Counted from the stretch's first letter, positions 52,784 through 62,454 are shown. The stretch is 64,000 bases of DNA from UBA5109 sp038148755 (GCA_038148755.1 JAYQWA010000009.1:1-64000), one strand, 5' to 3'. The notes: generated by a model from the sequence alone, not told the origin. Made by a program: numbers and translations.

Positions 52784-53626
52784 ATGAGTGAAGCAGTGAT
52801 TAGAAAGTGCTTATTCCCCGCCGCAGGTTACGGAACCCGTTTTTTACCTGCAACCAAATCCATGCCGAAAGAAATGTTGCCGGTAGTCAGCAAGCCTCTG
52901 ATTCAATATGGCGTGGAAGAAGCGATGGAAGCGGGTATGGACAATATGGCAATTATTACTGGAAGAGGGAAACGCGCTATTGCTGATCATTTTGATACAA
53001 ATTATGAACTTGAACATCAGATAGCCGGTACCGATAAGGAAAAATACCTGATTGATATCCGTAAAATCATCAATGAAGCGGTATTCTCCTATACACGCCA
53101 GATTGAAATGAAGGGTTTGGGGCACGCTATATTGACCGGAGAAACCTTGATAGGTGATCAGGCCTTTGCAGTCGTGCTTGCAGATGATCTGTGTTACTCC
53201 GCTGACCAGGGCGTGTTGTCACAAATGGTTGAGTTATATAAAAAATACCAGTGCAGTATTGTTGCCATCGAAGAAGTCCCGTATGAAGAAACTTATAAAT
53301 ATGGCGTAATAGCCGGAGAAGAAATAGAAGCGGGCGTGTTGCGGGTTAGCGGCATGGTTGAAAAGCCTGCACCGGAAGATGCGCCGAGTAATCTGGCCAT
53401 TATCGGGCGCTATATCTTGACGCCGGATATCTTCGATATTATTCGCCAGACACCACCTGGCAGGAATAATGAACTGCAGATTACTGATGCCTTAATGACA
53501 CAGGCCAAACAGGGCGGGGTTATTGCTTACAAATTTAAGGGCAGGCGTTTTGATTGCGGCAGCTTAAGTGGCTTTATGGAAGCCAATACGTTTTATTATG
53601 AAAATGTTTATGAGCCTGTAGAGTAA
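52784..53626 (+). CDS. galU: UTP-glucose-1-phosphate uridylyltransferase GalU
   Basis: Makes UDP-glucose for envelope polysaccharides. The 280 residues carry the nucleotidyltransferase motif LFPAAGYGTRFLPATKSMPKEMLPV, KPLIQYGVEEAMEAG, GHAILTGETLIGDQAFAVVLADDL and EKPAPEDAPSNLAIIGRYILTP. The length is typical. A purine-rich Shine-Dalgarno (agaagggatg) precedes ATG at 52784. It diverges from fabA and is followed directly by a phosphomannomutase gene, giving a sugar-nucleotide pair. Confidence 0.96.
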   Translation: MSEAVIRKCLFPAAGYGTRFLPATKSMPKEMLPVVSKPLIQYGVEEAMEAGMDNMAIITGRGKRAIADHFDTNYELEHQIAGTDKEKYLIDIRKIINEAVFSYTRQIEMKGLGHAILTGETLIGDQAFAVVLADDLCYSADQGVLSQMVELYKKYQCSIVAIEEVPYEETYKYGVIAGEEIEAGVLRVSGMVEKPAPEDAPSNLAIIGRYILTPDIFDIIRQTPPGRNNELQITDALMTQAKQGGVIAYKFKGRRFDCGSLSGFMEANTFYYENVYEPVE

Positions 53627-53630
53627 AGTG

Positions 53631-54977
53631 ATGCCTGAGGAAATAACCTGTTTCAAAGCCTATGATGTGCGTGGGCGTATTCCTGACCAACTTAATGAAG
53701 ATATCGCTTACCGGATTGGCCGGGCTTATGCGGACTTTCTAAAACCTCGTCATGTTGTAGTAGGTTATGACATCCGCTTAAGCAGTCAGAAGATTTGTCA
53801 GGCTTTGACAAAAGGCCTGTTGGATTCCGGTGTTAATGTCAGCAATATTGGTCAATGCGGTACCGAAGAGATTTATTTTGCTACCAGTCATTTGAACATG
53901 GATGGCGGTATTGTTGTGACAGCCAGTCATAACCCCAAAGATTACAACGGCATGAAATTTGTGCGCGAAGACTCCAAACCGATCAGTAGCGATACCGGCT
54001 TAAAAGACATTAAAGCCTTAGCCGAAAAGAATGAATCAGAGACTGTTGAACATAAAGGAGAGCTAAGCGAAATAGATGTTAAACAGGACTACGTGAATCA
54101 TCTGCTTTCCTATATTGATGTTTCCGTCCTTAAACCTTTAAGGGTTGTCTGCAATGCCGGCAACGGTGGCGCTGGGTTAGTCGTTGATTTACTTGAAAAG
54201 CATTTGCCCATAGAGTTTATAAAAATACATCATCAGGCAGATGGACACTTTCCAAACGGCGTACCTAACCCCTTACTGGAAGAAAACCGCCAACCGACGA
54301 TAGACGCCATCAAGGCAAACAAGGCTGATCTAGGTATTGCCTGGGATGGGGACTTTGACCGCTGTTTTTTCTTCGATGAAAACGGCACTTTCATAGAAGG
54401 CTATTACATTGTTGGTTTGCTGGCTGAAACTTTTTTAAAGAAGCAGTCTGGTGAGAAAATCATTCATGACCCGCGCTTAAGCTGGAATACTTTGGCAGTG
54501 GTTGAGCAGTTTGGCGGTGAGGCTGTGTTGTGTAAAAGCGGGCATGCTTTTATTAAAGAAAAGATGCGTGAAGTTGATGCTGTGTATGGCGGAGAGATGA
54601 GTGCGCATCACTATTTTAGGGATTTCTTTTACTGTGACAGTGGCATGATTCCCTGGCTTTTAGTGATTGAATTACTGTCAGTCAGTGGGCAGAAGTTTTC
54701 CAGTCTGGTCGAAAAAAGAATGCAGGCTTTTCCTGCCAGCGGAGAAATTAATCGCGAAGTTAATGACGCAGAAAAATCGATAGAAAAAGTGCAACAGGTT
54801 TATGCGGATTCGGCACAGGACATTGATTTTACAGATGGACTCAGTATGGATATGGGAGAGTGGCGCTTTAATTTGCGTATGTCGAATACTGAACCGGTGA
54901 TTCGCCTGAATGTTGAGTCAAGAGCCGATCAGGCATTGATGCAGGCTAAGACAGAGGAAATTCTGCAACTGCTTTAG
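53631..54977 (+). CDS. manB: Phosphomannomutase/phosphoglucomutase (ManB/CpsG type)
   Basis: Converts mannose-6-phosphate to mannose-1-phosphate for GDP-mannose synthesis; some members also act on glucose. The 448 residues start MPEEITCFKAYDVRGRIPDQL, with the catalytic serine in TASHNPKDYNGMKF, the metal-binding GIAWDGDFDRCFFFDENG, the substrate-binding GGEMSAHHYFRDFFYCDSG and the phosphate-binding RMSNTEPVIRLNVES. An in-frame GTG at 53628 is also possible. Near-identity of the start region to the CpsG type favours mannose. It starts 4 nt after galU. Confidence 0.9.
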   Translation: MPEEITCFKAYDVRGRIPDQLNEDIAYRIGRAYADFLKPRHVVVGYDIRLSSQKICQALTKGLLDSGVNVSNIGQCGTEEIYFATSHLNMDGGIVVTASHNPKDYNGMKFVREDSKPISSDTGLKDIKALAEKNESETVEHKGELSEIDVKQDYVNHLLSYIDVSVLKPLRVVCNAGNGGAGLVVDLLEKHLPIEFIKIHHQADGHFPNGVPNPLLEENRQPTIDAIKANKADLGIAWDGDFDRCFFFDENGTFIEGYYIVGLLAETFLKKQSGEKIIHDPRLSWNTLAVVEQFGGEAVLCKSGHAFIKEKMREVDAVYGGEMSAHHYFRDFFYCDSGMIPWLLVIELLSVSGQKFSSLVEKRMQAFPASGEINREVNDAEKSIEKVQQVYADSAQDIDFTDGLSMDMGEWRFNLRMSNTEPVIRLNVESRADQALMQAKTEEILQLL

Positions 54978-55988
54978 TTACTGAGTAACCTGGCAGAATT
55001 CTTCGTAAGGAAAGTCTGACCCAAGCTCTTTGAATTCCTGAATAAAATGCTGATCAATTCTGATTTGCTGTTGTCGGGAAATTAACTCTGAAGAATTTCC
55101 CGTTTCACCTTTTCTGATCATTTCAAAGCTGGAGCCCCAGGGTAATGTGTCTTCTCCCATGGGGTTAAATTTGTGATTGATGCTTTTCATATATTGCACT
55201 GAGCTTTTATGAATGACTTTGCTTAGCTCATCTTCGGTCAGATCAATACCAAGGGTTTCTGCAACCTTGTGTATTCCTTTTTCCGGGTCATGTTTTAGTT
55301 TTGTGTAGGAACTGATCAGTACATTGGGTTTATCTCTCAGGCTCCAGTAACTGGCTGTATGTTCTGCCCAGGTATTACCAAAATTCATTGACCAGTTTTT
55401 GCTCAGAAACTGATCCAGCCAGTCATCCACACTGGGCATGATAGGTCCGGCTAGGCTTCTTACGAAGGGATAACTGGAAACAAAAACTTCTTTGGGGTCG
55501 CGAACGACAATCAAATATTTTGCATGGTCATTAAAGGGAACATAATGTGCAGACAAGTGAGTTTTAATGACACGCATGCCAGTTGGGCTTAGTTTTTTAA
55601 TAAGGTTGCTATGTAAAGGCGTCATTGCCTTTTGCGAGCGCTTGTTAGGGGAGTCAGGCCAGGCGACAGCATCGTGAATATTTTCAAATTCACCATCGCC
55701 GCGCCAGGCTATCTGGTGGGCAATCTGCATCATCCAGTTGGTGCCACTTTTGGAAAAAGTGCTGACAAAAATATCGCCATTGTCTGGGGTATAGCCTGCA
55801 AATACCTTATTTACTCTTTTGGGGTTTCTGCCACGTTTACCAACAAAGTTGAATAAGGCCCCAGGTTTCCCAATTGCATTCATAAACCAGTTTAAGGGAA
55901 CTAGCACGAGATAATATGGAAGTGCTATCAGCCAAAGGGCAAATTTTGGTGTTTTTCTTTTGATAGCAGGAATGCTTTGAGGGTTCAT
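54978..55988 (-). CDS. Sulfotransferase of the cytosolic/eukaryote-like SULT fold
   Basis: A 336-residue sulfotransferase. The 5'-phosphosulfate loop is TFSKSGTNWMMQIAHQIAW (near residues 77-95), the 3'-phosphate site is KYLIVVRDPKEVFVSSYPFVRS, and the C-terminal dimer/PAPS motif is RKGETGNS. This is the Sulfotransfer_1 arrangement seen in eukaryotic cytosolic SULTs and a subset of bacteria. An N-terminal hydrophobic segment (residues 17-38) could anchor it in the membrane. The acceptor is unknown. It converges with manB with no gap and starts about 85 nt from the PQQ dehydrogenase gene; a terminator separates them. Confidence 0.88.
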   Translation of the reverse strand: MNPQSIPAIKRKTPKFALWLIALPYYLVLVPLNWFMNAIGKPGALFNFVGKRGRNPKRVNKVFAGYTPDNGDIFVSTFSKSGTNWMMQIAHQIAWRGDGEFENIHDAVAWPDSPNKRSQKAMTPLHSNLIKKLSPTGMRVIKTHLSAHYVPFNDHAKYLIVVRDPKEVFVSSYPFVRSLAGPIMPSVDDWLDQFLSKNWSMNFGNTWAEHTASYWSLRDKPNVLISSYTKLKHDPEKGIHKVAETLGIDLTEDELSKVIHKSSVQYMKSINHKFNPMGEDTLPWGSSFEMIRKGETGNSSELISRQQQIRIDQHFIQEFKELGSDFPYEEFCQVTQ

Positions 55989-56028
55989 GAGGAAATTTCA
56001 AACATTAAGCTGATTGGGCACGGGAAAT

Positions 56029-56058
56029 AAAAAAGGCCATTATAAAATGGCCTTTTTT
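56029..56058 (-). terminator. Rho-independent terminator after the PQQ dehydrogenase gene
   Basis: A 6-bp GC-containing stem extended by A/T pairs (ggccat 56035-56040 with atggcc 56047-56052, loop tataaa) is flanked by A runs on the left and T runs on the right, making it symmetrical. It lies 14 nt past the dehydrogenase stop on the minus strand. Confidence 0.85.
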
Positions 56059-56072
56059 ACAGTTGGATTAAA

Positions 56073-57869
56073 TTAATCCGGTAGGGCAAAAACAAACAGG
56101 TTGTTGGCATCCGTTGCGCCAGCAAAAAGCGACCGACCAGTACTCACGGAGATATATTGCTTGCCATCCACCATGAACGTCGTGGCATAACCACTAATGG
56201 TTGAACCAAGGTTGATCTCCCAAAGTACTTCACCAGTCTCCTGGCTCAGGGCTTTCATACGACCATTGTTGTCTCCGCCAAGCACCAGGCCGCCATCGGT
56301 TGTGATTAATGACAGCATGGTTGCGTTCTGCTCATAAGTCCAAACAGTTTCACCCGTTGCCGCAGAAATTGCTTTGACATTATTTGGCGCTCTGTCTTCA
56401 CTATCAGGCAGATCTGCAGCCCTGCCGAAACGGCCATACAGATTATCCAGTGATGGTTCGGTCAGTGTGGCAGTGACATCTTCACACTGATTGGTTAAAG
56501 AGAAAAACATCAGGTTGTTATTAGGGTTGTATGAACCTGATGGCCAGCCTCTACTTAATCCGCCACAGACGAAAACTGTCTGACCGACTTCTGTAAACAG
56601 CACTTCAGGGCTGATGGTGACATCACCGGTATTTACGTCAATATTCGAAACGATATTCTGATAGACAACCGATGTTGCCCACAGAAATTCACCGGTTTCC
56701 CTGTCCAGTGTATAGACCAGGCCAGGCTTGCCTGGGATGCCTGTCAACACTTTACGAACTTCACCAGGTTCGATATCTGGATTGATCCATTCGACTGTAT
56801 CAGGATCCGGTGTTACAGCTGTGTCAACCAGAAGACGTTCAAAGGGGAAGTCATAATCCCAGTGATCAACTAAATGCTGGTAGTACCAGACGATCTCACC
56901 GGTATCGGCATCAAGCGCCAGAGTAGAGTTGTGGTAAAGATAGTCATATTCGTTGCCTGCCATTGTATATTTAGGGGCAGGTGAAGTTACTGATGTGCCG
57001 AAATAAACCAGGTTCAATTCAGGGTCAAAAGAAGGCACCAACCAGGTACCAACATGCCAGCGCGCTTCATCAGGCATATCACCCCAACTATCACCATTGA
57101 TTTCGCCCATCCTGGCGATAGTGCTGGTGCGCCATATTTCACGGCCGGTACGGGCATCATGCGCGGTCATGACACAGGCTTCCGGACTGCCTTCAGGTTC
57201 ACAGCCACGGCCCGAAATAGCCATACCATTGACAATAATGGGGCCAGAAGTCTGCTGTGCGCCACGATGATAATCGAGTATCTGGGTTTCCCAGACCAAT
57301 TCACCGGTACGCGCATTTAAGGCATAGATATAGTCATCGGCACTCGTGTCAATAATCAGATCATCATAAATCGCCAGGTTACGGTTAATGTCAGGAACCG
57401 GGAAGTAGTCACGCAGATCATCAGGGAGACGACGCTGATATTCCCAGATCAAATCACCAGTGGCAGCATCAATAGCCTGGGTTACGTCCATTGGATTAGG
57501 GAAAAACATGATACCGTCATGGACCAAAGCAGTGCCTTCCTGAATGCCATCATCCAGACCACGGGTCCAGACCATGCGTAACTGGTCAACATTCCTAGTG
57601 TTAATCTGATCCAGCGGGCTGTGCCCCCATGAATTGAGTGTGCGGCGCCACATTAACCAATCTGCGGGATCAGGGTTTTGCAGCATTTCATCAGTCACAG
57701 GTGTGAAATTTGCTATTGCCTGATTGCCCGGCCCCATATCTGCTGGGGAGAATTCATCGGCCGCTGAGGCTGAATTCATCAGTAGCGGCGTTAATACCAT
57801 GCTGCTGATAAGTACTTTAAGCTGGGTTTTCAATGAGTTTTTTTTCTTGTTCTTCAGTTGTTGGAACAT
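56073..57869 (-). CDS. PQQ-dependent alcohol dehydrogenase-type quinoprotein
   Basis: A periplasmic eight-bladed propeller dehydrogenase of 598 residues. ATG at 57869 is chosen because it follows aggaga and starts a signal peptide (TQLKVLISSMVLTPLLMNSASA); a 39-codon longer reading exists. Tryptophan-docking repeats are visible at DATTGDLIWEY, NARTGELVWET, DARTGREIWRT, DADTGEIVWYY, DRETGEFLWAT, SAATGETVWTY and SQETGEVLWEI. DHWDYD supplies the catalytic aspartate region. The adjacent Cys-Cys of methanol dehydrogenase is not seen; cysteines lie instead in GRGCEPEGSPEACVMTAHD. No cytochrome c domain is fused. PQQ synthesis genes are not in the window. The substrate is unknown. Confidence 0.88.
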   Translation of the reverse strand: MFQQLKNKKKNSLKTQLKVLISSMVLTPLLMNSASAADEFSPADMGPGNQAIANFTPVTDEMLQNPDPADWLMWRRTLNSWGHSPLDQINTRNVDQLRMVWTRGLDDGIQEGTALVHDGIMFFPNPMDVTQAIDAATGDLIWEYQRRLPDDLRDYFPVPDINRNLAIYDDLIIDTSADDYIYALNARTGELVWETQILDYHRGAQQTSGPIIVNGMAISGRGCEPEGSPEACVMTAHDARTGREIWRTSTIARMGEINGDSWGDMPDEARWHVGTWLVPSFDPELNLVYFGTSVTSPAPKYTMAGNEYDYLYHNSTLALDADTGEIVWYYQHLVDHWDYDFPFERLLVDTAVTPDPDTVEWINPDIEPGEVRKVLTGIPGKPGLVYTLDRETGEFLWATSVVYQNIVSNIDVNTGDVTISPEVLFTEVGQTVFVCGGLSRGWPSGSYNPNNNLMFFSLTNQCEDVTATLTEPSLDNLYGRFGRAADLPDSEDRAPNNVKAISAATGETVWTYEQNATMLSLITTDGGLVLGGDNNGRMKALSQETGEVLWEINLGSTISGYATTFMVDGKQYISVSTGRSLFAGATDANNLFVFALPD

Positions 57870-58136
57870 GGTCTTCTCCTTACTTCCCGTGAACTTGAAT
57901 GCTTGGATCTTTTTATGAATTTTATGGGAAAAGTATACTGTTTTTAAGATTAAGTTGATCCAGACGGCAAATAATAGCTTCTGCAACCACAGATATCAAA
58001 GTTATATTGAAGCGATGAAATGAAATCACCTATTATCACTGTACTTGCAAATAATCAGCTAAAGTAAGAACCTGCTTTTTGAATGATTCTTAATTATTGG
58101 AATGATTCAGTGAGGTTTTGCTTAAAAGCTGGCCTT
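57870..58136. other. Spacer upstream of the PQQ dehydrogenase gene
   Basis: 267 nt without a convincing coding sequence. It carries the Shine-Dalgarno and presumably the promoter of the dehydrogenase; no clear -35/-10 pair was recognised. Confidence 0.4.
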
Positions 58137-58787
58137 TTAGTGCACGACCTGGGGTTCCAGTAATTTCTCCAAGGCCTGTTGCCAGCCTTCAGGGTTATTG
58201 TACATGGCCTGATGATTCAACATCTGTATCTGCCCGTCCTGCTCCAGGGCAAAGGTAGGGAAACCCTGGCCACCGATATGTTGTAAAAGCACTCTGCTAT
58301 CGTTGATATGCTGTGCAACATCTTCATCGCTGAGATTGTCAAAGGCCTGTTGAAAGGCGTCGGTATCAATGCCACATTCACCGGCAATTTCCCGCAGTGT
58401 GGTTGCTTCAGCAACCCGGCGGCCATCCATAAAATGGGCTTTAATAATCGCATGGTAGTAAGTCAGCATATCGCCTCCTGCCATTTCGGCAGCCAGGATA
58501 GCGTGTATGGGTGGCGTTGAATCCAGTACTGCATCACCGCTATTTAATAATTCAGTCATTGCCGGTCCCGGTGTCTGACCAGTGAGCTGGGTGATACGAT
58601 CATGATGCGTCATGATGAAACGCACCATGGCTGCATCGGCTACCCGGTTATTGGGGGCAGAAAATAGGCCGCCAAAATGTAACTGAATATCCAACTCAGG
58701 AACTTTCTGGCTGGCTTTAACTAAAGGGGCAGCGCCAAAACACCATCCACATAAAGGGTCGGTAATTAAATGTAAGGTAGCACTCAT
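58137..58787 (-). CDS. DsbA-family thioredoxin-fold protein (FrnE-like), second copy
   Basis: A 216-residue DsbA-family protein without a signal peptide, hence probably cytosolic. The active site is CGWC (C13 and C16) in LITDPLCGWCFGAAPLV, and the cis-proline segment is GGQGFPTFALEQ. The intermediate helical domain (residues about 70-160) is of the FrnE/2-hydroxychromene isomerase type. It resembles the protein at 34650-35285 in layout but not closely in sequence. The substrate is unknown. It lies between the PQQ dehydrogenase (downstream) and a DUF3237 gene (divergent). Confidence 0.85.
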   Translation of the reverse strand: MSATLHLITDPLCGWCFGAAPLVKASQKVPELDIQLHFGGLFSAPNNRVADAAMVRFIMTHHDRITQLTGQTPGPAMTELLNSGDAVLDSTPPIHAILAAEMAGGDMLTYYHAIIKAHFMDGRRVAEATTLREIAGECGIDTDAFQQAFDNLSDEDVAQHINDSRVLLQHIGGQGFPTFALEQDGQIQMLNHQAMYNNPEGWQQALEKLLEPQVVH

Positions 58788-59023
58788 ATTATTTATCCCG
58801 CTTTTGCTAATGCGCTTATGAAAGTTTTGCTCAGTATATTAACAGTTACGGCAGACTTGTAACCCGATTTAAAACAAATATATAGTTTCTGGCAAAATAG
58901 TTTGGGAGGTGACACCGCCGGGCTAAAGACATAAGATGAGGTGTTTTCTAGAGTTTGAATGAAGTCGGAATTTATTAAATATTCGACATAAACATAATGT
59001 CATACTGTAATGAGAGATGAAAA

Positions 59024-59536
59024 ATGAAAGTAATTAAAAAAATGAATCCTGCCAGTTTACTGATTAGCATACTTGCTATAGCCAGTTTACTAACCAGCCC
59101 GGTGGCGTCGGCACAAAATGCACAAACATCACTTGAATCGGAATTTTTGATGAATATGGTCCTGCAACTTGGCGGACAGCCGATGGATGCAGGTCATACC
59201 CAGGTTGCTCCAATAGGCGGAGGAACTTTTTCCGGCCCCGGCATTAGTGGTACGGTGTTGCCCGGAGGAGCTGACTGGATGACGCAGATTTCCGGTCATG
59301 GTGGACTGGATGTGCGTATTACATTAATGACCGATGATGGCGCGTATATTTATTTATCCTATACCGGTGTCATGTATGAAAGCGATGCCGGCACGTACTG
59401 GAAAATTACACCAAGTTTCCAGACTGCCTCTGAAAAATATGACTGGCTGAATCACATCGTGGCAGTCGGACAGGGTTATCTGGAAGGTGGTGATTTTGCC
59501 AACGGTATTTTCTACGATATCTTCCAAATTCTCTGA
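59024..59536 (+). CDS. Secreted DUF3237 family protein
   Basis: A 170-residue protein with a signal peptide (LLISILAIASLLTSPVASAQ). The DUF3237 beta-barrel domain is clear: GGGTFSGPGISGTVLPGGADW, then LDVRITLMTDDGAYIYLSYTGVM, then YDWLNHIVAVGQGYL with the C-terminal YDIFQIL. Function is unknown; relatives are often cytosolic, so export is a feature here. ATG at 59024 follows a gagaga. Divergent from the DsbA-like gene, with a strong bidirectional terminator shared with uvrA downstream. Confidence 0.85.
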   Translation: MKVIKKMNPASLLISILAIASLLTSPVASAQNAQTSLESEFLMNMVLQLGGQPMDAGHTQVAPIGGGTFSGPGISGTVLPGGADWMTQISGHGGLDVRITLMTDDGAYIYLSYTGVMYESDAGTYWKITPSFQTASEKYDWLNHIVAVGQGYLEGGDFANGIFYDIFQIL

Positions 59537-59565
59537 TCTCTTGTCTGAATAAAAAATCCGATTAC

Positions 59566-59607
59566 AAAAAAAAGCCCCGGACTTTCACCTGAACCGGGGC
59601 TTTTTTT
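59566..59607. terminator. Bidirectional terminator between the DUF3237 gene and uvrA
   Basis: A 7-bp GC stem (gccccgg 59574-59580 with ccggggc 59594-59600) with an A run on the left (59566-59573) and a T run on the right (59601-59607), so it can stop both convergent transcripts. Confidence 0.9.
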
Positions 59608-59625
59608 GTATCCCATCAGTAAATC

Positions 59626-62454
59626 TCAGGGTTTAAGAATTTTCGCCAGATATTGTCCCGTGTAGGACTGTTTAACTTTGGCAACCTGCTCGGGTGTACC
59701 GGTAGCGATTATCTGACCGCCGCCATCGCCACCCTCTGGACCAAGGTCGACTATCCAGTCGGCTGTCTTGATCACATCCAGATTATGCTCAATGACGGCA
59801 ATCGTGTTGCCGTCATCACGCAGGCGATGTAAAACATTTAACAACTGTTGAATATCGTGGAAGTGCAAGCCTGTGGTGGGTTCGTCAAGAATATACAGTG
59901 TCTGTCCGGTATCACGTTTTGACAACTCTTTGGCGAGTTTAACGCGTTGCGCTTCACCGCCTGACAGTGTCGTCGCTGCCTGTCCCAGTTTGACATAGGA
60001 CAGGCCGACTTCAATCAGGGTTTGCAGTTTACGGGCTATGACCGGAACCGGGTCAAAAAATTCGCGTGCATCTTCAATGGTCATATCCAGGACTTCAAAA
60101 ATATTCTTGCCTTTGTATTTCACTTCCAGCGTCTCGCGGTTATAACGCATGCTTTTGCATACATCGCAGGCAACATAGACATCAGGGAGGAAATGCATTT
60201 CAACTTTGACGACGCCATCGCCCTGGCAGGCTTCACAACGTCCACCTTTAACATTAAAGGAAAAACGTCCAGGTTTGTAACCCCGGGCGCGGGATTCCTG
60301 GGTCGCAGCAAAAAGCTCACGGACTGGCGTAAAAATACCGGTATAAGTTGCCGGGTTACTGCGCGGCGTTCGGCCGATAGGACTCTGGTTAATATCGACA
60401 ACCTTGTCGAGTAAATCCAGGCCAGTCAGGTCTTTATATTTGGCAGCATTGAGCGTAGTCGCGCCATTCAGGGCGGTTGCGGTTAAAGGATAAAGCGTAT
60501 TATTGATTAAAGTGGATTTGCCAGAACCCGAGACGCCTGTGATGCAGGTCATCAGGCCAAGGGGAATTTCCAAATTGACAGATTTGAGGTTATTGCCCGC
60601 GGCACCAGACAGTACGAGTTTTTTTTCAGGGTCTGGTTTCACCCGTTGAGCTGGTATTTCTATTTTTTGTTTGCCGGACAGGTATTGACCAGTTAATGAT
60701 TTTTCAGTTTCTTGAATATCCTGGTAAGTGCCCTGAGCGACTATTTCTCCACCGTGCACACCGGCACCGGGTCCGATATCAATAATATGGTCAGCGCTGC
60801 GGATGGCTTCTTCATCATGTTCAACCACAATCACAGTATTGCCGATATCGCGCAAGTGACGCAGCGTGTTTAACAAGCGGTCATTATCGCGCTGGTGTAA
60901 TCCGATGGAAGGTTCATCCAGAATATACATAACCCCAACCAGACCTGCGCCAATCTGACTGGCCAGGCGTATACGCTGGGCTTCACCACCGGACAAGGTC
61001 TCGGCGCTTCGGCTCAGCGTCAGATAATTGAGGCCGACATCAACCAGAAATTTCAAACGATCCTGGATTTCTTTCAGGATTTTTTCTGCAATTTTTGCTT
61101 TTCTACCTTTTAGATTGAGCTTGGCGAAATAATCGGTGGCCGCTCCTATGGTCATGGCGGTGATAGCCGGTAAATTTTTTCTGTTGATCAGGACATGACG
61201 GGCATCACGACGCAGCCGGGTTCCTTCACATTCGGGGCAGGGTTGAGAGTTGAGATACTTGGCCAGTTCTTCACGTACCATTTGCGACTCAGTTTCTCGA
61301 TAACGGCGTTCCATGTTTGGCAAAATGCCTTCAAATGCTTTGCGGTTAATATAAGTTTTGCCTTTTTCATTAATAAAGGTGAACTCAATTTCTGTTTTAC
61401 CACTGCCAAACAAAATCAGATCCTGGTGTTTTCTACTCAGTTTTTCATAGGGAGTATCGACAGCAAAACCGTAATGATCTGCCAGTGATTTAAGTAACTG
61501 GAAATAATAAATATTACGACGATCCCAACCTCTCACTGCTCCTTCTGCTAAAGATAAGGATTCATCAATAATGATTTTATTCTGATCAAAATACTGCTTC
61601 ATACCCAGGCCATCACAGGCAGAGCAGGCCCCAGCAGGATTGTTAAAAGAAAAAAGTCTGGGTTCTAACTCAGAAATACTATGACCACATTCCGGGCAGG
61701 CGAACAATGAGGAGAAGACCATATCGTCACTAGCATCATCATCCATATGCGAAACAATAGCGAGACCACCGGCAATCTGTAAGGCGGTTTCAAAAGATTC
61801 GGCCAGACGCTGCATTAAATCCAGGCGTACTTTAAAACGATCCACAACGACTTCAATTGTATGTTTTTTATTTTTTTCGAGATTTGGCGGGTAATCCAGT
61901 TCGGTCACGATACCGTCTACCCTGGCGCGAATGAAGCCCCCGGCTTTCAGCTCATGAAAAATATGTAGATGTTCTCCCTTGCGTTCTCGCACAACCGGAG
62001 CCAGCAACATCATCGGTGTGCCCTCTGGTAAAGCCAGAACCTGATCAACCATCTGGCTAACTGTCTGGGCTTCCAGTTTAAGGTTGTGATCAGGACAGTA
62101 GGGGTCGCCAGCGCGGGCGAAGAGCAGGCGCAGATAATCATAAATCTCGGTAATTGTGCCGACCGTTGAACGTGGATTATGAGAGGTGGACTTTTGCTCA
62201 ATGGAAATGGCCGGGGAAAGACCGGAAATCTGATCCATATCCGGCTTATCCATCATTGACAGAAATTGGCGGGCATAGGTGGAGAGCGATTCCACATAGC
62301 GGCGTTGCCCTTCTGCGTAAAGCGTATCAAAAGCCAGTGAGGATTTGCCCGAGCCAGAGAGACCTGTAATAACCACAAGCTTGTCTCTGGGGATAGTTAG
62401 ATCAATATTTTTAAGGTTATGTGTCCGGGCTCCCCGAACTATAATTTCGTCCAT
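59626..62454 (-). CDS. uvrA: Excinuclease ABC subunit A
   Basis: DNA-damage recognition ATPase of nucleotide excision repair. ATG at 62454 gives 942 residues and the usual start MDEIIVRGARTHNLKNIDL; an in-frame start 12 codons upstream is less typical. Two ABC ATPase modules are complete: Walker A GLSGSGKSSLAFDT and GVSGSGKSTLINNTL, signatures LSGGEAQRIRLA and LSGGEAQRVKLA, Walker B VMYILDEPSIGLH and LYILDEPTTGLH. Zinc fingers lie at CPECGHSISELEPRLFSFNNPAGACSACDG and at CEACQGDGVVKVEMHFLPDVYVACDVC. It diverges from ssb with 126 nt between the starts. Confidence 0.98.
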   Translation of the reverse strand: MDEIIVRGARTHNLKNIDLTIPRDKLVVITGLSGSGKSSLAFDTLYAEGQRRYVESLSTYARQFLSMMDKPDMDQISGLSPAISIEQKSTSHNPRSTVGTITEIYDYLRLLFARAGDPYCPDHNLKLEAQTVSQMVDQVLALPEGTPMMLLAPVVRERKGEHLHIFHELKAGGFIRARVDGIVTELDYPPNLEKNKKHTIEVVVDRFKVRLDLMQRLAESFETALQIAGGLAIVSHMDDDASDDMVFSSLFACPECGHSISELEPRLFSFNNPAGACSACDGLGMKQYFDQNKIIIDESLSLAEGAVRGWDRRNIYYFQLLKSLADHYGFAVDTPYEKLSRKHQDLILFGSGKTEIEFTFINEKGKTYINRKAFEGILPNMERRYRETESQMVREELAKYLNSQPCPECEGTRLRRDARHVLINRKNLPAITAMTIGAATDYFAKLNLKGRKAKIAEKILKEIQDRLKFLVDVGLNYLTLSRSAETLSGGEAQRIRLASQIGAGLVGVMYILDEPSIGLHQRDNDRLLNTLRHLRDIGNTVIVVEHDEEAIRSADHIIDIGPGAGVHGGEIVAQGTYQDIQETEKSLTGQYLSGKQKIEIPAQRVKPDPEKKLVLSGAAGNNLKSVNLEIPLGLMTCITGVSGSGKSTLINNTLYPLTATALNGATTLNAAKYKDLTGLDLLDKVVDINQSPIGRTPRSNPATYTGIFTPVRELFAATQESRARGYKPGRFSFNVKGGRCEACQGDGVVKVEMHFLPDVYVACDVCKSMRYNRETLEVKYKGKNIFEVLDMTIEDAREFFDPVPVIARKLQTLIEVGLSYVKLGQAATTLSGGEAQRVKLAKELSKRDTGQTLYILDEPTTGLHFHDIQQLLNVLHRLRDDGNTIAVIEHNLDVIKTADWIVDLGPEGGDGGGQIIATGTPEQVAKVKQSYTGQYLAKILKP

